A stretch of DNA of 64,000 bases from Spirosoma endophyticum (GCF_900112365.1 NZ_FOLQ01000001.1:186001-250000), one strand, 5' to 3'. Positions 1-9,217 are shown, numbered from the stretch's first letter. Numbers and translations are program-made. Notes: generated by a model from the sequence alone, not told the origin.

Positions 1-1
1 T

Positions 2-394
2 TTCTTTGCCGGCCTGCACTACAGTTCGCCCGTTTCGTTCGCTGATCATCGGGTCAACTCCAGCCTGACCAGCGTTATCCTCGTGTCGGGGCTGGCCAAT
101 GCCGATCCGCTGGAGCACTACGTTCGGCAAGCATTTCACCTCCATCATCATTACCGGTTTGCGGACCACTATACATACACTCGAGCGAATCTTGATGAGC
201 TGCTGGCCACGTTACCGGCTGACACGGCGATCCTGACAACCGAGAAAGACTGGGTAAAACTGGATGCCCTGCTAACGCCCACTGAACGGGAGAAACTCCC
301 GTTGTATTACCTGCCGGTGGCCATGCAATTTTTACCAGGGCATGAAGCCCAATTTATGGCCTTTCTAGACGAACATACCCTTAAAAATCGTTAA
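2..394 (+). CDS. lpxK: Tetraacyldisaccharide 4'-kinase, C-terminal part (5' end outside window)
   Basis: LpxK phosphorylates the 4' position of the lipid A disaccharide at the inner face of the inner membrane, in the Raetz pathway. The reading frame is open from base 2, so the gene starts left of the window and only about 130 C-terminal residues are seen. These contain the typical end of the family: a hydrophobic strand reading VILVSGLANADPLEHYV, a His-rich stretch after it (HLHHHYRFADHY), and the motif ILTTEKDWVKL near the C-terminus. The N-terminal Walker A domain is not visible. The next gene starts about 50 bases downstream with its own promoter-like element. Assignment rests on the conserved TTEKDWVKL block and is fairly firm. 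Confidence 0.88.
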   Translation, partial: FFAGLHYSSPVSFADHRVNSSLTSVILVSGLANADPLEHYVRQAFHLHHHYRFADHYTYTRANLDELLATLPADTAILTTEKDWVKLDALLTPTEREKLPLYYLPVAMQFLPGHEAQFMAFLDEHTLKNR

Positions 395-432
395 CTGATG
401 ACGCCGGATTTCGGCCATCCGCCGTTTTGGTG

Positions 433-440
433 TACTTTTG
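433..440 (+). promoter_or_regulatory. Bacteroidota -7 element TACTTTTG, 5 nt before the porin ATG
   Basis: TACTTTTG matches the TAnnTTTG -7 consensus exactly. A clear TTG at -33 is absent; the nearest sequence is TTTCGG around 409-414. Only five bases separate the element from the ATG at 446, so a transcript starting at the usual distance would be leaderless or nearly so. This supports 446 rather than 398 as the start. Confidence 0.5.
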
Positions 441-445
441 AGCTG

Positions 446-2455
446 ATGAATCGGAGTTTTCTTGCCTTACTTTTTATACTGGGTCTAGCGCTTGTTGGCC
501 GGGCGCAACAATTTCCGGGCTCACCTACCCAGAATCCCAATAGTTTCGGGGGGCGGCAGGCCATGCCGACCTCAACGACGGGTAACCGGGGACAGGGGAT
601 CATCGACGACTCGACGAAGGTAATTTATGGTCCGAAGTCAACGCGCTACGTGCTGGAGGGCGATATTTTCAATAACCGCCGGAAACTCTACACCATGGAT
701 ACCACCATGGACGATGTGCACCGGTATACCTACGTACAGCGGTATCAGAATCTATACCAGGATTTAGGGGACCTTGGAACGCCTATGCGCCCCGTGTTTG
801 TGCAGGAGCCGCAGCAGTTAGGGGCTCAGTCTGGTTATTACGTGTTTTCGCCCTACGCTTACCAGACGATGGACGTGAAGTACTTCGATACGAAATCGCC
901 ATTCACGGATATGTACATTGCCCTGGGTGGCAACAATCAGAATATTCTGCGCTTCGATATGGCCCAGAATATCAATCCCCGCCTGAACGTTGGCTTTAAT
1001 GTACAGCGGTTTACGTCGCAGAAACAGTTTGGTACCAGCGGCACCAATGATACGTATAAATTGCTGGCCCAGAACTGGGGACTGTTGCTACACACGAACT
1101 ACCGCTCGAAAAACGACAAGTATACCCTGCTGGCGCACTTTAAAAACATGAATCACAGCCTTGATGAGCAGGGGGGCGTGTTGCCGGGGCAGAGCACAGA
1201 CGGGTCCATCATCATCTACAACTACACCGGTGATTCCCGCTTGCGGAGCGGCAGTACGTCATTACACGGCCCGCACGGCTGGGAAATTCGAAACGACCTC
1301 CATGCCTACCATCAATACGTGCTCGACAAAGGGTTTCAGGTTTACCACCGATTCGATTACCAGACCCAGAAGAATTTTTACCAGGACGATACCTTACGGC
1401 TAAATCAGTCGATTACCCCGCTGGGCAGCGATTCTCCCCTGCGTTTTTACCCGTCCATTCTGGGCGATACGTCCCGCATTGAGCAGCATACGCGCTTTCG
1501 GTTGTTGGAAAATCAATTTGGATTAAAAGGCATTGCACAATATAAAGGCGCATCATTTAACTACCGGGCCTACCTGCGCGTCCGGAACTATAAGCAGACC
1601 ACACTCTATAACACTTCTCGTACGACCTATAACCAGTATGAAATTCCTCGTACAGAAACGTTCCTGGGTGGGTGGGTAGGCTATTATTTTCCCGACAGCC
1701 TGTCCCGGATCACCGCCGAACTTGAATATCAGGTTGCAGGGGGCTACCGGCTACAGGGTCAGCTGGAAAGTAAGTTCCTGACCGCTGGGTACTCATCGGA
1801 ACTAGTGAACCCAACATTGTTACAGGAGCGCTATCAAAGCATGATTTATATCTGGCGCAATGACTTCAACTTACGCGGTTATAACCACGCCTACGGGAAA
1901 CTGAACCTTCGGTATAAACAGCTACGTATCGAACCGGGGCTGGATTATTACCTGCTCAGTAACTACACCTATTTCGATACGGCCGCTGTGGCCCGCCAGG
2001 CCGCTGGTTCGTTCAGCGTGCTCAGAGCCGGGCTGGGGTATCACCTGCAATTTGGTAAATTTTTGCTCTCCGGGCAGGCCTACTACACGGTTCAGTCGCG
2101 GACGGATATTTTGCGGACACCGCCTTTGTTTGTCAATACACGCCTGCAGTATGAATTCCTCTACGCCAAAGTCCTGTATATACAGGCCGGGATTGATTTA
2201 CATTATAAGTCGTCCTATTATGCCGATGCGTATATGCCACTCAATCAGCAGTTTTATCTTCAGAACCGGCAGGCTGTCGAAGGGGCTGTGCTGGCTGATC
2301 TCTACGCAAATCTACGTATCAACCGAACCCGCTTGTTTGTGAAACTGACCCACGCCAATCAGGGCATCTTTTCGCCGGGTTATTTTGTGGCACCCGACTA
2401 TTTGCAAATGCGACGGGGCTTTGCCTTTGGTGTCGACTGGTATTTATTTGATTAA
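446..2455 (+). CDS. Putative outer-membrane beta-barrel porin (Porin_10 type)
   Basis: 669 aa. The start at 446 gives a clean signal peptide (MNRSFLALLFILGLALVGRAQQ, cleavage after GRA); an upstream in-frame ATG at 398 would put a polar stretch before it and lies upstream of the -7 element. After the signal comes a Ser/Asn/Gly-rich linker, then a long series of alternating aromatic/polar strands (for example KYTLLAHFKNMNHSLDE and FNYRAYLRVRNYKQTTLYN), ending in RRGFAFGVDWYLFD, the expected last barrel strand. The ordered start TRYVLEGDIFNNRRKLYTMD resembles the Bacteroidota Porin_10 family. Substrate is unknown. It is next to lpxK, another envelope gene, but has its own promoter. Confidence 0.8.
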   Translation: MNRSFLALLFILGLALVGRAQQFPGSPTQNPNSFGGRQAMPTSTTGNRGQGIIDDSTKVIYGPKSTRYVLEGDIFNNRRKLYTMDTTMDDVHRYTYVQRYQNLYQDLGDLGTPMRPVFVQEPQQLGAQSGYYVFSPYAYQTMDVKYFDTKSPFTDMYIALGGNNQNILRFDMAQNINPRLNVGFNVQRFTSQKQFGTSGTNDTYKLLAQNWGLLLHTNYRSKNDKYTLLAHFKNMNHSLDEQGGVLPGQSTDGSIIIYNYTGDSRLRSGSTSLHGPHGWEIRNDLHAYHQYVLDKGFQVYHRFDYQTQKNFYQDDTLRLNQSITPLGSDSPLRFYPSILGDTSRIEQHTRFRLLENQFGLKGIAQYKGASFNYRAYLRVRNYKQTTLYNTSRTTYNQYEIPRTETFLGGWVGYYFPDSLSRITAELEYQVAGGYRLQGQLESKFLTAGYSSELVNPTLLQERYQSMIYIWRNDFNLRGYNHAYGKLNLRYKQLRIEPGLDYYLLSNYTYFDTAAVARQAAGSFSVLRAGLGYHLQFGKFLLSGQAYYTVQSRTDILRTPPLFVNTRLQYEFLYAKVLYIQAGIDLHYKSSYYADAYMPLNQQFYLQNRQAVEGAVLADLYANLRINRTRLFVKLTHANQGIFSPGYFVAPDYLQMRRGFAFGVDWYLFD

Positions 2456-2592
2456 TTTATCTGGACAACAGGTAAGGAAAAACGAAATGCTACTTATTAA
2501 ATTATTTAAAAGACAATTGCGTGTCTCGTTGGCTTTGACTAAGTATTGTTAGCTTGTTTTTTGACTAGAACCAATAAATTTTTAATTTCTAC

Positions 2593-4338
2593 ATGGACCC
2601 ATTTCAGATTCAAAAAGCTCCAGTCCAGTACGACGTCGCCATTATCGGCTCGGGGGCCGGGGGAGGTATGGCGGCTTACACGCTGGCAAAAGCCGGGGCG
2701 AAAGTCGTGCTGCTGGAAGCGGGCGGCTACTTTGACCCAGCCGATCCGAAGTACATTACACAACTGAAATGGCCGTGGGAGTCGCCCCGGCGGGGGGCAA
2801 GTACCACACGGGCTTTTGGTGATTTTGATGCCGCCTGGGGTGGCTGGGAAATTGAAGGTGAACCGTATTCGGCCAAACCGGGTACTGAGTTCCACTGGTT
2901 TCGTTCCCGGATGCTGGGTGGACGTACTAACCACTGGGGGCGTATCTCCATGCGGTTCGGTCCCGACGATTTCCGCCGTAAATCCCTCACCGGCGTGGGC
3001 GATGACTGGCCAATTACGTATGAGGATTTTAAACCCTTCTACGACCGGGTCGATAAAATGATCGGCGTTTTTGGTTCGATTGAGAATTTCCCAAATGAAC
3101 CAAACGGTTACTTTCTGCCGCCACCCAAACCCCGTCTGCATGAACTGATGCTGCGGAAAGGCGCGCAGAGTATTGGCATTCCTGTTATCCCATCGCGGTT
3201 AAGTATCCTGACCAAGCCCATCAACAACGAGCGTGGTTCGTGTTTCTACTGCAGCCAGTGCGGACGCGCCTGCCAGGCTTATGCTGACTTTTCATCCTCG
3301 TCGGTGCTGTGTATTCCGGCGGTTAAAACCGGGAACGTAACGCTTATCAACGGCGCTATGGCCCGTGAAGTCTTAACCGATCCGCAAACGGGTCTGGCTA
3401 CAGGTGTTAGCTACGTAGATACCCGGACCCTGGAAGAGGTGACTGTGCGGGCAAAGTCTGTTATCCTGAGCGCCAGTACGTGTGAGTCGGCCCGGCTTCT
3501 GCTCAACTCTAAATCATCCCGCTTTCCGCAGGGACTGGCTAACAGTAGTGGGGTGGTCGGTAAATACCTGAACGACTCAACGGGTGCCAGCCGCTCCGGT
3601 TTCGTTCCTGCGTTGATGGATCGCAAACGCTACAATGAAGATGGCGTGGGCGGTATGCACGTATTTACGCCCTGGTGGCTCGACAACAAGAAGTTAGATT
3701 TTCCGCGTGGGTACCACATTGAATACGGTGGTGGCATGGGTATGCCCGGCTACGGCTTTGGTGGTGGCATCGAGAACATGAACGGTCGGTTCCCCGGCCG
3801 CGATGGTAAAATGAAACCCGGTGGCGGCTATGGCGCGAGTTTAAAAGACGACTATCGTCGATTCTACGGTGCTTATGTGGGCATGGCTGGCCGGGGCGAA
3901 CCCGTCCCCCTCGAAAGCAACTACTGCGAAATTGACCCGAACTCCGTCGATAAATACGGGATTCCGACCTTACGGTTTCATTACAAATGGTCGGACTATG
4001 AAATCAAGCAGGCCAAGCACATGCAGGATACCTTCGAGCAGATCATTACCTCGATGGGTGGCACGCCACTGGGTAATAAGCCTGGTCCTGAGAACAATTA
4101 CGGCCTGGAAGCGCCCGGAAAAATCATCCACGAAGTTGGCACGGTTCGTATGGGCAACGACCCGAACAAATCGGCGCTAAATAAATGGCAGCAGGCACAC
4201 GACGTGAAAAACCTGTTTGTTGTGGATGCGGCTCCCTTTGTTTCGCAGGGCGACAAGAACGTAACGTGGACGATTCTGGCGGCCTCCATGCGGACGAGCG
4301 AATACTTAATTGATCAGGTCAAACAGAAAAATATTTAA
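2593..4338 (+). CDS. GMC-family FAD-dependent sugar dehydrogenase, large subunit
   Basis: 581 aa. The N-terminus carries an ADP-binding fold (VAIIGSGAGGGMAAYTLAKA, residues about 17-36, followed by VVLLEAGG). The C-terminal GMC substrate domain has HEVGTVRMG and then NVTWTILAAS, which hold the usual catalytic His and Asn. Residues C217, C220, C223 and C227 form a C-X2-C-X2-C-X3-C cluster (CFYCSQCGRAC), at a place where FAD-glucose and gluconate 2-dehydrogenases bind a 3Fe-4S cluster. It lacks its own signal and is probably exported with the Tat subunit encoded six bases downstream. It likely oxidises a sugar or sugar acid in the periplasm and passes electrons to a cytochrome c, but no cytochrome gene is adjacent. 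The exact substrate cannot be read from the sequence. Confidence 0.85.
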   Translation: MDPFQIQKAPVQYDVAIIGSGAGGGMAAYTLAKAGAKVVLLEAGGYFDPADPKYITQLKWPWESPRRGASTTRAFGDFDAAWGGWEIEGEPYSAKPGTEFHWFRSRMLGGRTNHWGRISMRFGPDDFRRKSLTGVGDDWPITYEDFKPFYDRVDKMIGVFGSIENFPNEPNGYFLPPPKPRLHELMLRKGAQSIGIPVIPSRLSILTKPINNERGSCFYCSQCGRACQAYADFSSSSVLCIPAVKTGNVTLINGAMAREVLTDPQTGLATGVSYVDTRTLEEVTVRAKSVILSASTCESARLLLNSKSSRFPQGLANSSGVVGKYLNDSTGASRSGFVPALMDRKRYNEDGVGGMHVFTPWWLDNKKLDFPRGYHIEYGGGMGMPGYGFGGGIENMNGRFPGRDGKMKPGGGYGASLKDDYRRFYGAYVGMAGRGEPVPLESNYCEIDPNSVDKYGIPTLRFHYKWSDYEIKQAKHMQDTFEQIITSMGGTPLGNKPGPENNYGLEAPGKIIHEVGTVRMGNDPNKSALNKWQQAHDVKNLFVVDAAPFVSQGDKNVTWTILAASMRTSEYLIDQVKQKNI

Positions 4339-4343
4339 CCGAA

Positions 4344-5000
4344 ATGAAACGCAGAGATTCCTTAAAAGCCATTTCTCTTACTGGTTTCGGTCTGGCTGTC
4401 AATCCTGTCGAAGCCGCCGTGCCCGCCCCACCGGATGTTAAGCCGTTAAAAGTACCGGGTGGTCGGCAGAAGTTTGAAGCAGAGCGCGATGCCAAACTGA
4501 ACGCCGAAAAGTTCTTTACCGCGCACGAGCTGCAGACCGTAACCATACTGTGTGACATCATCATTCCGGCCGATGAAAAATCCGGGAGTGCCTCGCAGGC
4601 GGGTGTACCGGCTTTCATCGAATTTATGATGAAAGACCAGCCCAGGAACCAGACACCCATGCGGGGGGGGATTCGCTGGCTCGACAATACGTGTGTTAAA
4701 CGCTACGGAAAGAAATTTGCCCTCTGCACCAAAGCACAGCAGATCGATATGGTGGAGCAGATTGCCTATCCATCGCAGGCTAAACCCGATATGACGCAGG
4801 GAGCATCTTTTTTCAGCTTTATGCGCAATATGACAGCCTCTGGCTTTTTTACAAGCCAGATGGGCATTAAGGATATTGGCTATGTGGGTAATACGCCTAA
4901 CCAATGGGACGGCGTTCCGGAGGACGTATTGAAGCAATACGGACTTGCCTACGAAGAACGTGAGATAAAGAAGGATTGGCCGGAAGATTATAAAAAGTAA
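4344..5000 (+). CDS. Gluconate 2-dehydrogenase subunit 3-like protein, Tat signal
   Basis: 218 aa, starting 6 bases after the GMC gene and clearly in one operon with it. The N-terminus MKRRDSLKAISLTGFGLAV is a twin-arginine signal, followed by a Pro/Ala linker. The motif FFTAHELQTVTILCDIIIPADE and the following GVPAFIEFMMKD are typical of the gluconate 2-dehydrogenase subunit 3 family. In this family the small subunit assembles with the FAD subunit and carries it through the Tat pathway. A strong hairpin terminator follows directly, so the operon ends without a cytochrome c gene; the electron acceptor must be encoded elsewhere. A diheme cytochrome c at 44855-45835 is a possible but unproven partner. 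Confidence 0.85.
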   Translation: MKRRDSLKAISLTGFGLAVNPVEAAVPAPPDVKPLKVPGGRQKFEAERDAKLNAEKFFTAHELQTVTILCDIIIPADEKSGSASQAGVPAFIEFMMKDQPRNQTPMRGGIRWLDNTCVKRYGKKFALCTKAQQIDMVEQIAYPSQAKPDMTQGASFFSFMRNMTASGFFTSQMGIKDIGYVGNTPNQWDGVPEDVLKQYGLAYEEREIKKDWPEDYKK

Positions 5001-5021
5001 TCGAACGTCAAGTGTATCATT

Positions 5022-5060
5022 AAAAAAGCGGCCCTACTCACTGAGTGGGACCGCTTTTTA
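5022..5060 (+). terminator. Intrinsic terminator after the GMC dehydrogenase operon
   Basis: The left arm AAAAAGCGGCCCTACTCA pairs with TGAGTGGGACCGCTTTTT with one offset bulge near the middle. The 3' side ends in a run of T. It starts 21 bases after the stop codon at 5000. The A-rich left flank would also let it work in the other direction. Confidence 0.85.
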
Positions 5061-5400
5061 TTTCATAAGGACTTGTGAAATCAGGAAATAACGAGTGGAA
5101 ACAACGTCAAGGCGCCATAAACAATGATTAATTCATTCCAGGCGTAAGCCGATTACTTACTTCCTCGAAGCGGCAACCTGCCTCACCAATAGCCACCGAC
5201 TTAGGTAGACAGTCAGCGTTTTTGGTTAATAGTAATTTTGGACTTTCTGATAATTAGGTCACAAAATGAATATTTGTAAACAGATCGTTGACTGCCAACT
5301 GTTTAACTGAAGGCCGTTAACTTTTTGCGTTTTTCATTCGACCAATCCGCCTTTTTTCCTGTACCTTTACATCCCGTAACGACCTAAACAGGTTTCAATC
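5061..5400. other. Gene-free leader region upstream of pyrG
   Basis: About 340 bases with no convincing gene on either strand. A weak -7-like sequence TACCTTTA lies at 5362-5369, about 30 bases before the pyrG ATG, without a good -33 partner. I see no riboswitch-like fold or repeat that I can defend. CTP-controlled attenuation known in Firmicutes pyrG leaders cannot be recognised here: there is no terminator hairpin near the start. Confidence 0.4.
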
Positions 5401-7131
5401 ATGGCGGCTACGGGACCAAAATCCGCAAAGTATATTTTTGTTACGGGCGGGGTAACTTCATCACTGGGCAAGGGCATTATCGCTTCTTCGCTGGCAAAAT
5501 TGCTTCAATCACGGGGGCTTACGGTAACGATTCAGAAATTCGATCCGTATATCAATATCGACCCCGGCACCCTTAATCCTTACGAACACGGCGAGTGCTA
5601 TGTGACCAACGACGGAGCCGAAACGGATCTTGATCTGGGTCACTACGAGCGGTTTTTGAACCGACCAACGTCGCAGGCCAACAACATCACCACCGGACGT
5701 ATCTACAACAACGTTATTACCCGCGAACGGCGGGGCGATTTCCTGGGTAAAACGGTGCAGGTTGTACCGCACATCACCGATGAAATCAAGCGAAACATCC
5801 GGCTGCTGGGCGAAACGGGTGAATACGATATCGTCATCACCGAAATTGGTGGCTGCGTGGGTGACATTGAGTCGTTACCCTTTGTGGAAGCGGTCCGCCA
5901 GTTGAAGTTTGAATTGGGGGAAAAAGATACGCTCGTCATTCACCTGACACTGGTGCCGTACCTCCGTTCGGCGGGTGAGTTGAAAACCAAGCCAACCCAG
6001 CACTCCGTTCGGATGTTGCTCGAAAACGGGGTTCAGCCCGACATCATCGCCTGCCGTACCGAACACCCGCTTCCGCAGGACATCCGCCGAAAAATCGCGC
6101 AATTTTGTAACGTGCAGGTGAGTTCGGTTATTGAAGCCATCGATGCCGAGACAATCTACGACGTACCGTTGCTGATGCAGAAAGAGCGGCTCGATCAGCG
6201 GGCGTTGTACATGCTGGACCTGTACAATGACAAAGATGCCGACCTCGATTCCTGGAAGGCGTTTCTGGGTCGGCTCAAGAATCCGGGGGACACCGTCAGA
6301 ATCGGGCTGGTGGGTAAATACGTCGAATTACACGACGCCTATAAATCCATTGCCGAATCGTTTATCCACGCGGGAGCTACGAACGAATGCAAAGTGCAAC
6401 TAGAATGGATTCAGTCCGAAACGCTGATCGACGAACACCACTGTGCCGACGTACTGGCGCAACTGGACGGGGTGCTCGTGGCACCCGGATTCGGCGAACG
6501 GGGTATCGAAGGGAAGATTAATGCCGTTCGCTACGTTCGCGAGCACGGTATTCCGTTCCTGGGTATCTGTCTGGGTATGCAGATGGCCGTGATCGAGTAC
6601 GCCCGTAACGTAATGGGAATTGAGGATGCGCATTCGACCGAGATGGAGCCTCATACGCCTAACCCCGTCATCAGCATGATGGAGGAACAGAAGAACGTTA
6701 CCGACAAGGGGGGGACGATGCGGTTGGGCGCTTATGCCTGTAAACTCAAGCGGGACTCAATGGCCCACCAGATTTACGGCAAAGCCCAGATCAGTGAACG
6801 CCATCGCCATCGGTACGAGTTCAATAATAATTACCTGGATGCGTTTGAAAAAGCCGGGTTTCGTCCGACTGGTATCAATCCCGATACAGGCCTGGTCGAG
6901 ATTGTTGAACTGAAAGATCACCCCTGGTTCGTGGGTGTCCAGTTTCACCCAGAGCTAAAAAGCACCGTTATGAACCCGCATCCGCTTTTCGTGCACTTTG
7001 TGCGGGCTGCTCTCACCTATAGTCAGCAGAAACGAAATACTTCTGAATCAAGCTCAGCACTCGCTACATCCGACATTTCTACCGCCGAATCCACGGTGGC
7101 CCGTGTAGAAACTGCTGATGTGGTTGATTAA
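5401..7131 (+). CDS. pyrG: CTP synthase
   Basis: 576 aa. It converts UTP to CTP using ATP and glutamine, the last step of de novo pyrimidine nucleotide synthesis, in the cytoplasm. The N-terminal synthetase domain shows KYIFVTGGVTSSLGKGI, IQKFDPYINIDPGTLNPYEH and ITEIGGCVGDIES. The C-terminal class I glutamine amidotransferase domain has FLGICLGMQ with the nucleophile Cys390, and VGVQFHPEL with the catalytic His. About 35 low-complexity Ser/Thr/Ala-rich residues follow the conserved end, a little longer than usual. It is followed by an inverted repeat rather than a classic T-tract terminator, and then by yidC in the same direction. Confidence 0.97.
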   Translation: MAATGPKSAKYIFVTGGVTSSLGKGIIASSLAKLLQSRGLTVTIQKFDPYINIDPGTLNPYEHGECYVTNDGAETDLDLGHYERFLNRPTSQANNITTGRIYNNVITRERRGDFLGKTVQVVPHITDEIKRNIRLLGETGEYDIVITEIGGCVGDIESLPFVEAVRQLKFELGEKDTLVIHLTLVPYLRSAGELKTKPTQHSVRMLLENGVQPDIIACRTEHPLPQDIRRKIAQFCNVQVSSVIEAIDAETIYDVPLLMQKERLDQRALYMLDLYNDKDADLDSWKAFLGRLKNPGDTVRIGLVGKYVELHDAYKSIAESFIHAGATNECKVQLEWIQSETLIDEHHCADVLAQLDGVLVAPGFGERGIEGKINAVRYVREHGIPFLGICLGMQMAVIEYARNVMGIEDAHSTEMEPHTPNPVISMMEEQKNVTDKGGTMRLGAYACKLKRDSMAHQIYGKAQISERHRHRYEFNNNYLDAFEKAGFRPTGINPDTGLVEIVELKDHPWFVGVQFHPELKSTVMNPHPLFVHFVRAALTYSQQKRNTSESSSALATSDISTAESTVARVETADVVD

Positions 7132-7162
7132 GCGGCCAGATTGCCGTAATTTTGCAAAAAAA

Positions 7163-7226
7163 AGTCGACAGTCTTCAGTCGATAGTCGTGAGCCTGCTGG
7201 CTGCTATGGACTGAAGACTGTCGACT
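7163..7226. repeat. Intergenic inverted repeat between pyrG and yidC
   Basis: The arm GTCGACAGTCTTCAGTC (7164-7180) is answered by a perfect 17-base reverse complement at 7209-7225, extended by one A-T pair outside and a few pairs inside after one mismatch. The arms themselves contain internal word repeats (GTCGACAGTC, CAGTCGATAGTC). It is preceded by a run of A (7156-7163). It fills most of the gap between the pyrG stop and the yidC ATG at 7243 and could act as a terminator or mRNA-stability hairpin. It belongs to the family of word-repeat hairpins described in the findings. Confidence 0.8.
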
Positions 7227-7242
7227 GACTTCTTAAAACTAA

Positions 7243-9096
7243 ATGGATCGTAATCAAATTATTGGCATTGTCCTGATTCTGGCGATGCTGGTCGGCTATC
7301 AGCTTCTGGTACCGAAACCCGCGCCCGAAAAGGAACCGGCCCAAAAAACACAGACTACCAAACCGACGACGGCATCTGGTGCGGCCGCTGCCATCAGTAA
7401 AGCAGAGCAACCACTCGATTCAGCCGCTGCGCAGGCACAATTTGGTGATTTTGCCAGGGTGGCTACTGGTGAAGCCCGCGACATTGTGGTTGAGAATAAA
7501 GAGATTAAAGTGACCTTCAGTACGTTGGGGGGACGCGTGAAAGAGGTTGTGTTAAAAAACTACAAAACCTTCGATCAGAAACCGCTGATGCTGATTGATG
7601 AGCAAAGCAGCAAAACGCTCCTCGAATTGCCAACGAATCGGGGAAAGGTCGATCTGCATAAACTCTATTACCAGACAACTGCTCAGAATAGTACCGTAAA
7701 CGGCCAGCCACAGACAGTAACGTTCCGGGCCGAGATTGCACCGGGTCAGTCGGTCGAACAGGTGTATACGGTACCGGCCGAAGGCTACGTACTGGATTAT
7801 GACCTAAAACTGAATGGTCTGGGCAATGCCGTAGCGGATGGCAATATTCGGTTCTTCTGGGAGGACAAGATGCGGCAGTACGAGAATGACCTGGCCAATA
7901 ATCGCCGGGCTGCTACGATCGACTACCTGACGGCGGATGATAATTTCGATAAACTGAAGGAGAGTGAAGCCAGCGAAGAAGCTACCCTGGAAGAACCCGT
8001 CCAGTGGTTTGCCATCAAGCACAAATATTTCCTGTCGGCGTTTGTGGCTAAAAATGCCCCCTTACAAAAAGCTAGCTTCAAGGCATTGGCTGATCCCGCT
8101 GACAGTAGCGTGGTGAAAACCGCCCTGGCTGACGTTTTTCTGCCGATGGCTGACGTGAAAGCGGGCAAAGGGAATTACAAGTTTTACTACGGCCCGAACG
8201 ATTTTCAATTGCTGGGCAGCGTAGCCCCCGAATTCGATCAGAACGTTTACCTGGGGTATTCGGTCCTGAAGCCAATTAACAAGTACTTCTTTGTGCCGGT
8301 ATTTAACTTCCTGGAGAAGTTTATCTCGAATTATGGCCTGCTGATTATTGCGCTGGTCGTCTTCGTGAAGCTGATCATCACCCCGTTAACCTACAAGTCG
8401 TACGTCAGTATGGCGAAGATGCGGGTGCTGCAGCCGGAGCTGAACGAAATGAAGGAACGTGTTGGCGATGACATGGCCAAGCAGCAGGCCGAGCAAATGA
8501 AGTTGTATCAGGAAGTGGGCGTTAGTCCGTTGAGCGGTTGTGTACCGGTACTGGCTACCATGCCGATCCTGTTCTCCCTGTTCATGCTCTTCCCGAACCT
8601 GATTGAGTTGCGGCAGAAATCATTCCTGTGGGCCAATGACCTTTCGACCTACGATGCGTTCCTGACGTTCCCGGCCATTCCGTTTATTGGCAGTCACCTA
8701 AGTTTGTTTACGGTGCTGATGACGGCTTCGTCCATCGCCTACGCGTACTACAACAACCAGACAACCCCAACACAGCCGGGTCCGGTTAACATGAAAGCGT
8801 TGAGCTACGTCTTCCCGCTCATGTTCATGTTCGTGCTGAATTCATATCCAGCCGGTTTGACGTTCTATTACTTTGTTTCGAACGTAGTGACGATCTTACA
8901 ACAGCAGCTTATCCGCCGGTTTGTCGACGAGGATAAAATCAAAGCGGTGCTGGACGAAAACCGCCGGAAAAATGCCGCTGGTCTGGGCAAGAAACCCGGT
9001 GGATTCCAGGCACTACTACAGAAGCAGCTTGCCGCTGCGGAAGAAGCCCGCAAACAGGCTGACGAAGCTTCAAAAAGAGCCAGGCAGAAAAAATAA
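7243..9096 (+). CDS. yidC: Membrane protein insertase YidC
   Basis: 617 aa. YidC inserts and folds inner-membrane proteins, alone or with SecYEG. The order of parts fits the Gram-negative form: an N-terminal membrane anchor (IIGIVLILAMLVGYQLLV), an Ala/Thr/Lys linker, a periplasmic beta-sandwich domain (about residues 75-340), then the conserved five-helix core starting near NYGLLIIALVVFVKLIITPLTYKS with the cytosolic helical hairpin (MRVLQPELNEMKERVGDD) and the later segments SGCVPVLATMPILFSLFML and FPLMFMFVLNSYPAGLTFYYF. The tail is Lys/Arg/Ala-rich, as expected for ribosome contact. A strong terminator lies about 70 bases after the stop. Confidence 0.97.
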   Translation: MDRNQIIGIVLILAMLVGYQLLVPKPAPEKEPAQKTQTTKPTTASGAAAAISKAEQPLDSAAAQAQFGDFARVATGEARDIVVENKEIKVTFSTLGGRVKEVVLKNYKTFDQKPLMLIDEQSSKTLLELPTNRGKVDLHKLYYQTTAQNSTVNGQPQTVTFRAEIAPGQSVEQVYTVPAEGYVLDYDLKLNGLGNAVADGNIRFFWEDKMRQYENDLANNRRAATIDYLTADDNFDKLKESEASEEATLEEPVQWFAIKHKYFLSAFVAKNAPLQKASFKALADPADSSVVKTALADVFLPMADVKAGKGNYKFYYGPNDFQLLGSVAPEFDQNVYLGYSVLKPINKYFFVPVFNFLEKFISNYGLLIIALVVFVKLIITPLTYKSYVSMAKMRVLQPELNEMKERVGDDMAKQQAEQMKLYQEVGVSPLSGCVPVLATMPILFSLFMLFPNLIELRQKSFLWANDLSTYDAFLTFPAIPFIGSHLSLFTVLMTASSIAYAYYNNQTTPTQPGPVNMKALSYVFPLMFMFVLNSYPAGLTFYYFVSNVVTILQQQLIRRFVDEDKIKAVLDENRRKNAAGLGKKPGGFQALLQKQLAAAEEARKQADEASKRARQKK

Positions 9097-9168
9097 GATC
9101 AATGTGGCATGAACCATGTTACGAGGCAGAAACGCACACGTCATATCTTCATCAAACCATTGTCTAGA

Positions 9169-9198
9169 ACAAAAGCAACGCCCTCGCGTTGCTTTTGT
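9169..9198 (+). terminator. Intrinsic terminator after yidC
   Basis: A perfect 12-bp stem, ACAAAAGCAACG (9169-9180 with its flank) against CGTTGCTTTTGT (9187-9198), closes a 6-base loop CCCTCG. The T-rich 3' arm makes it terminator-like in both directions. It lies inside the longest open frame of the next gene, which argues that the next gene starts downstream at 9218. Confidence 0.85.
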
Positions 9199-9217
9199 GT
9201 ATGAACGCTTAGTATTT

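Noticed and set aside
2539-3141. A 200-residue open frame on the minus strand under the GMC dehydrogenase gene
   Set aside because: It is antisense to a gene with clear FAD motifs and its composition (many Pro, Arg, Thr) is that of a shadow frame.
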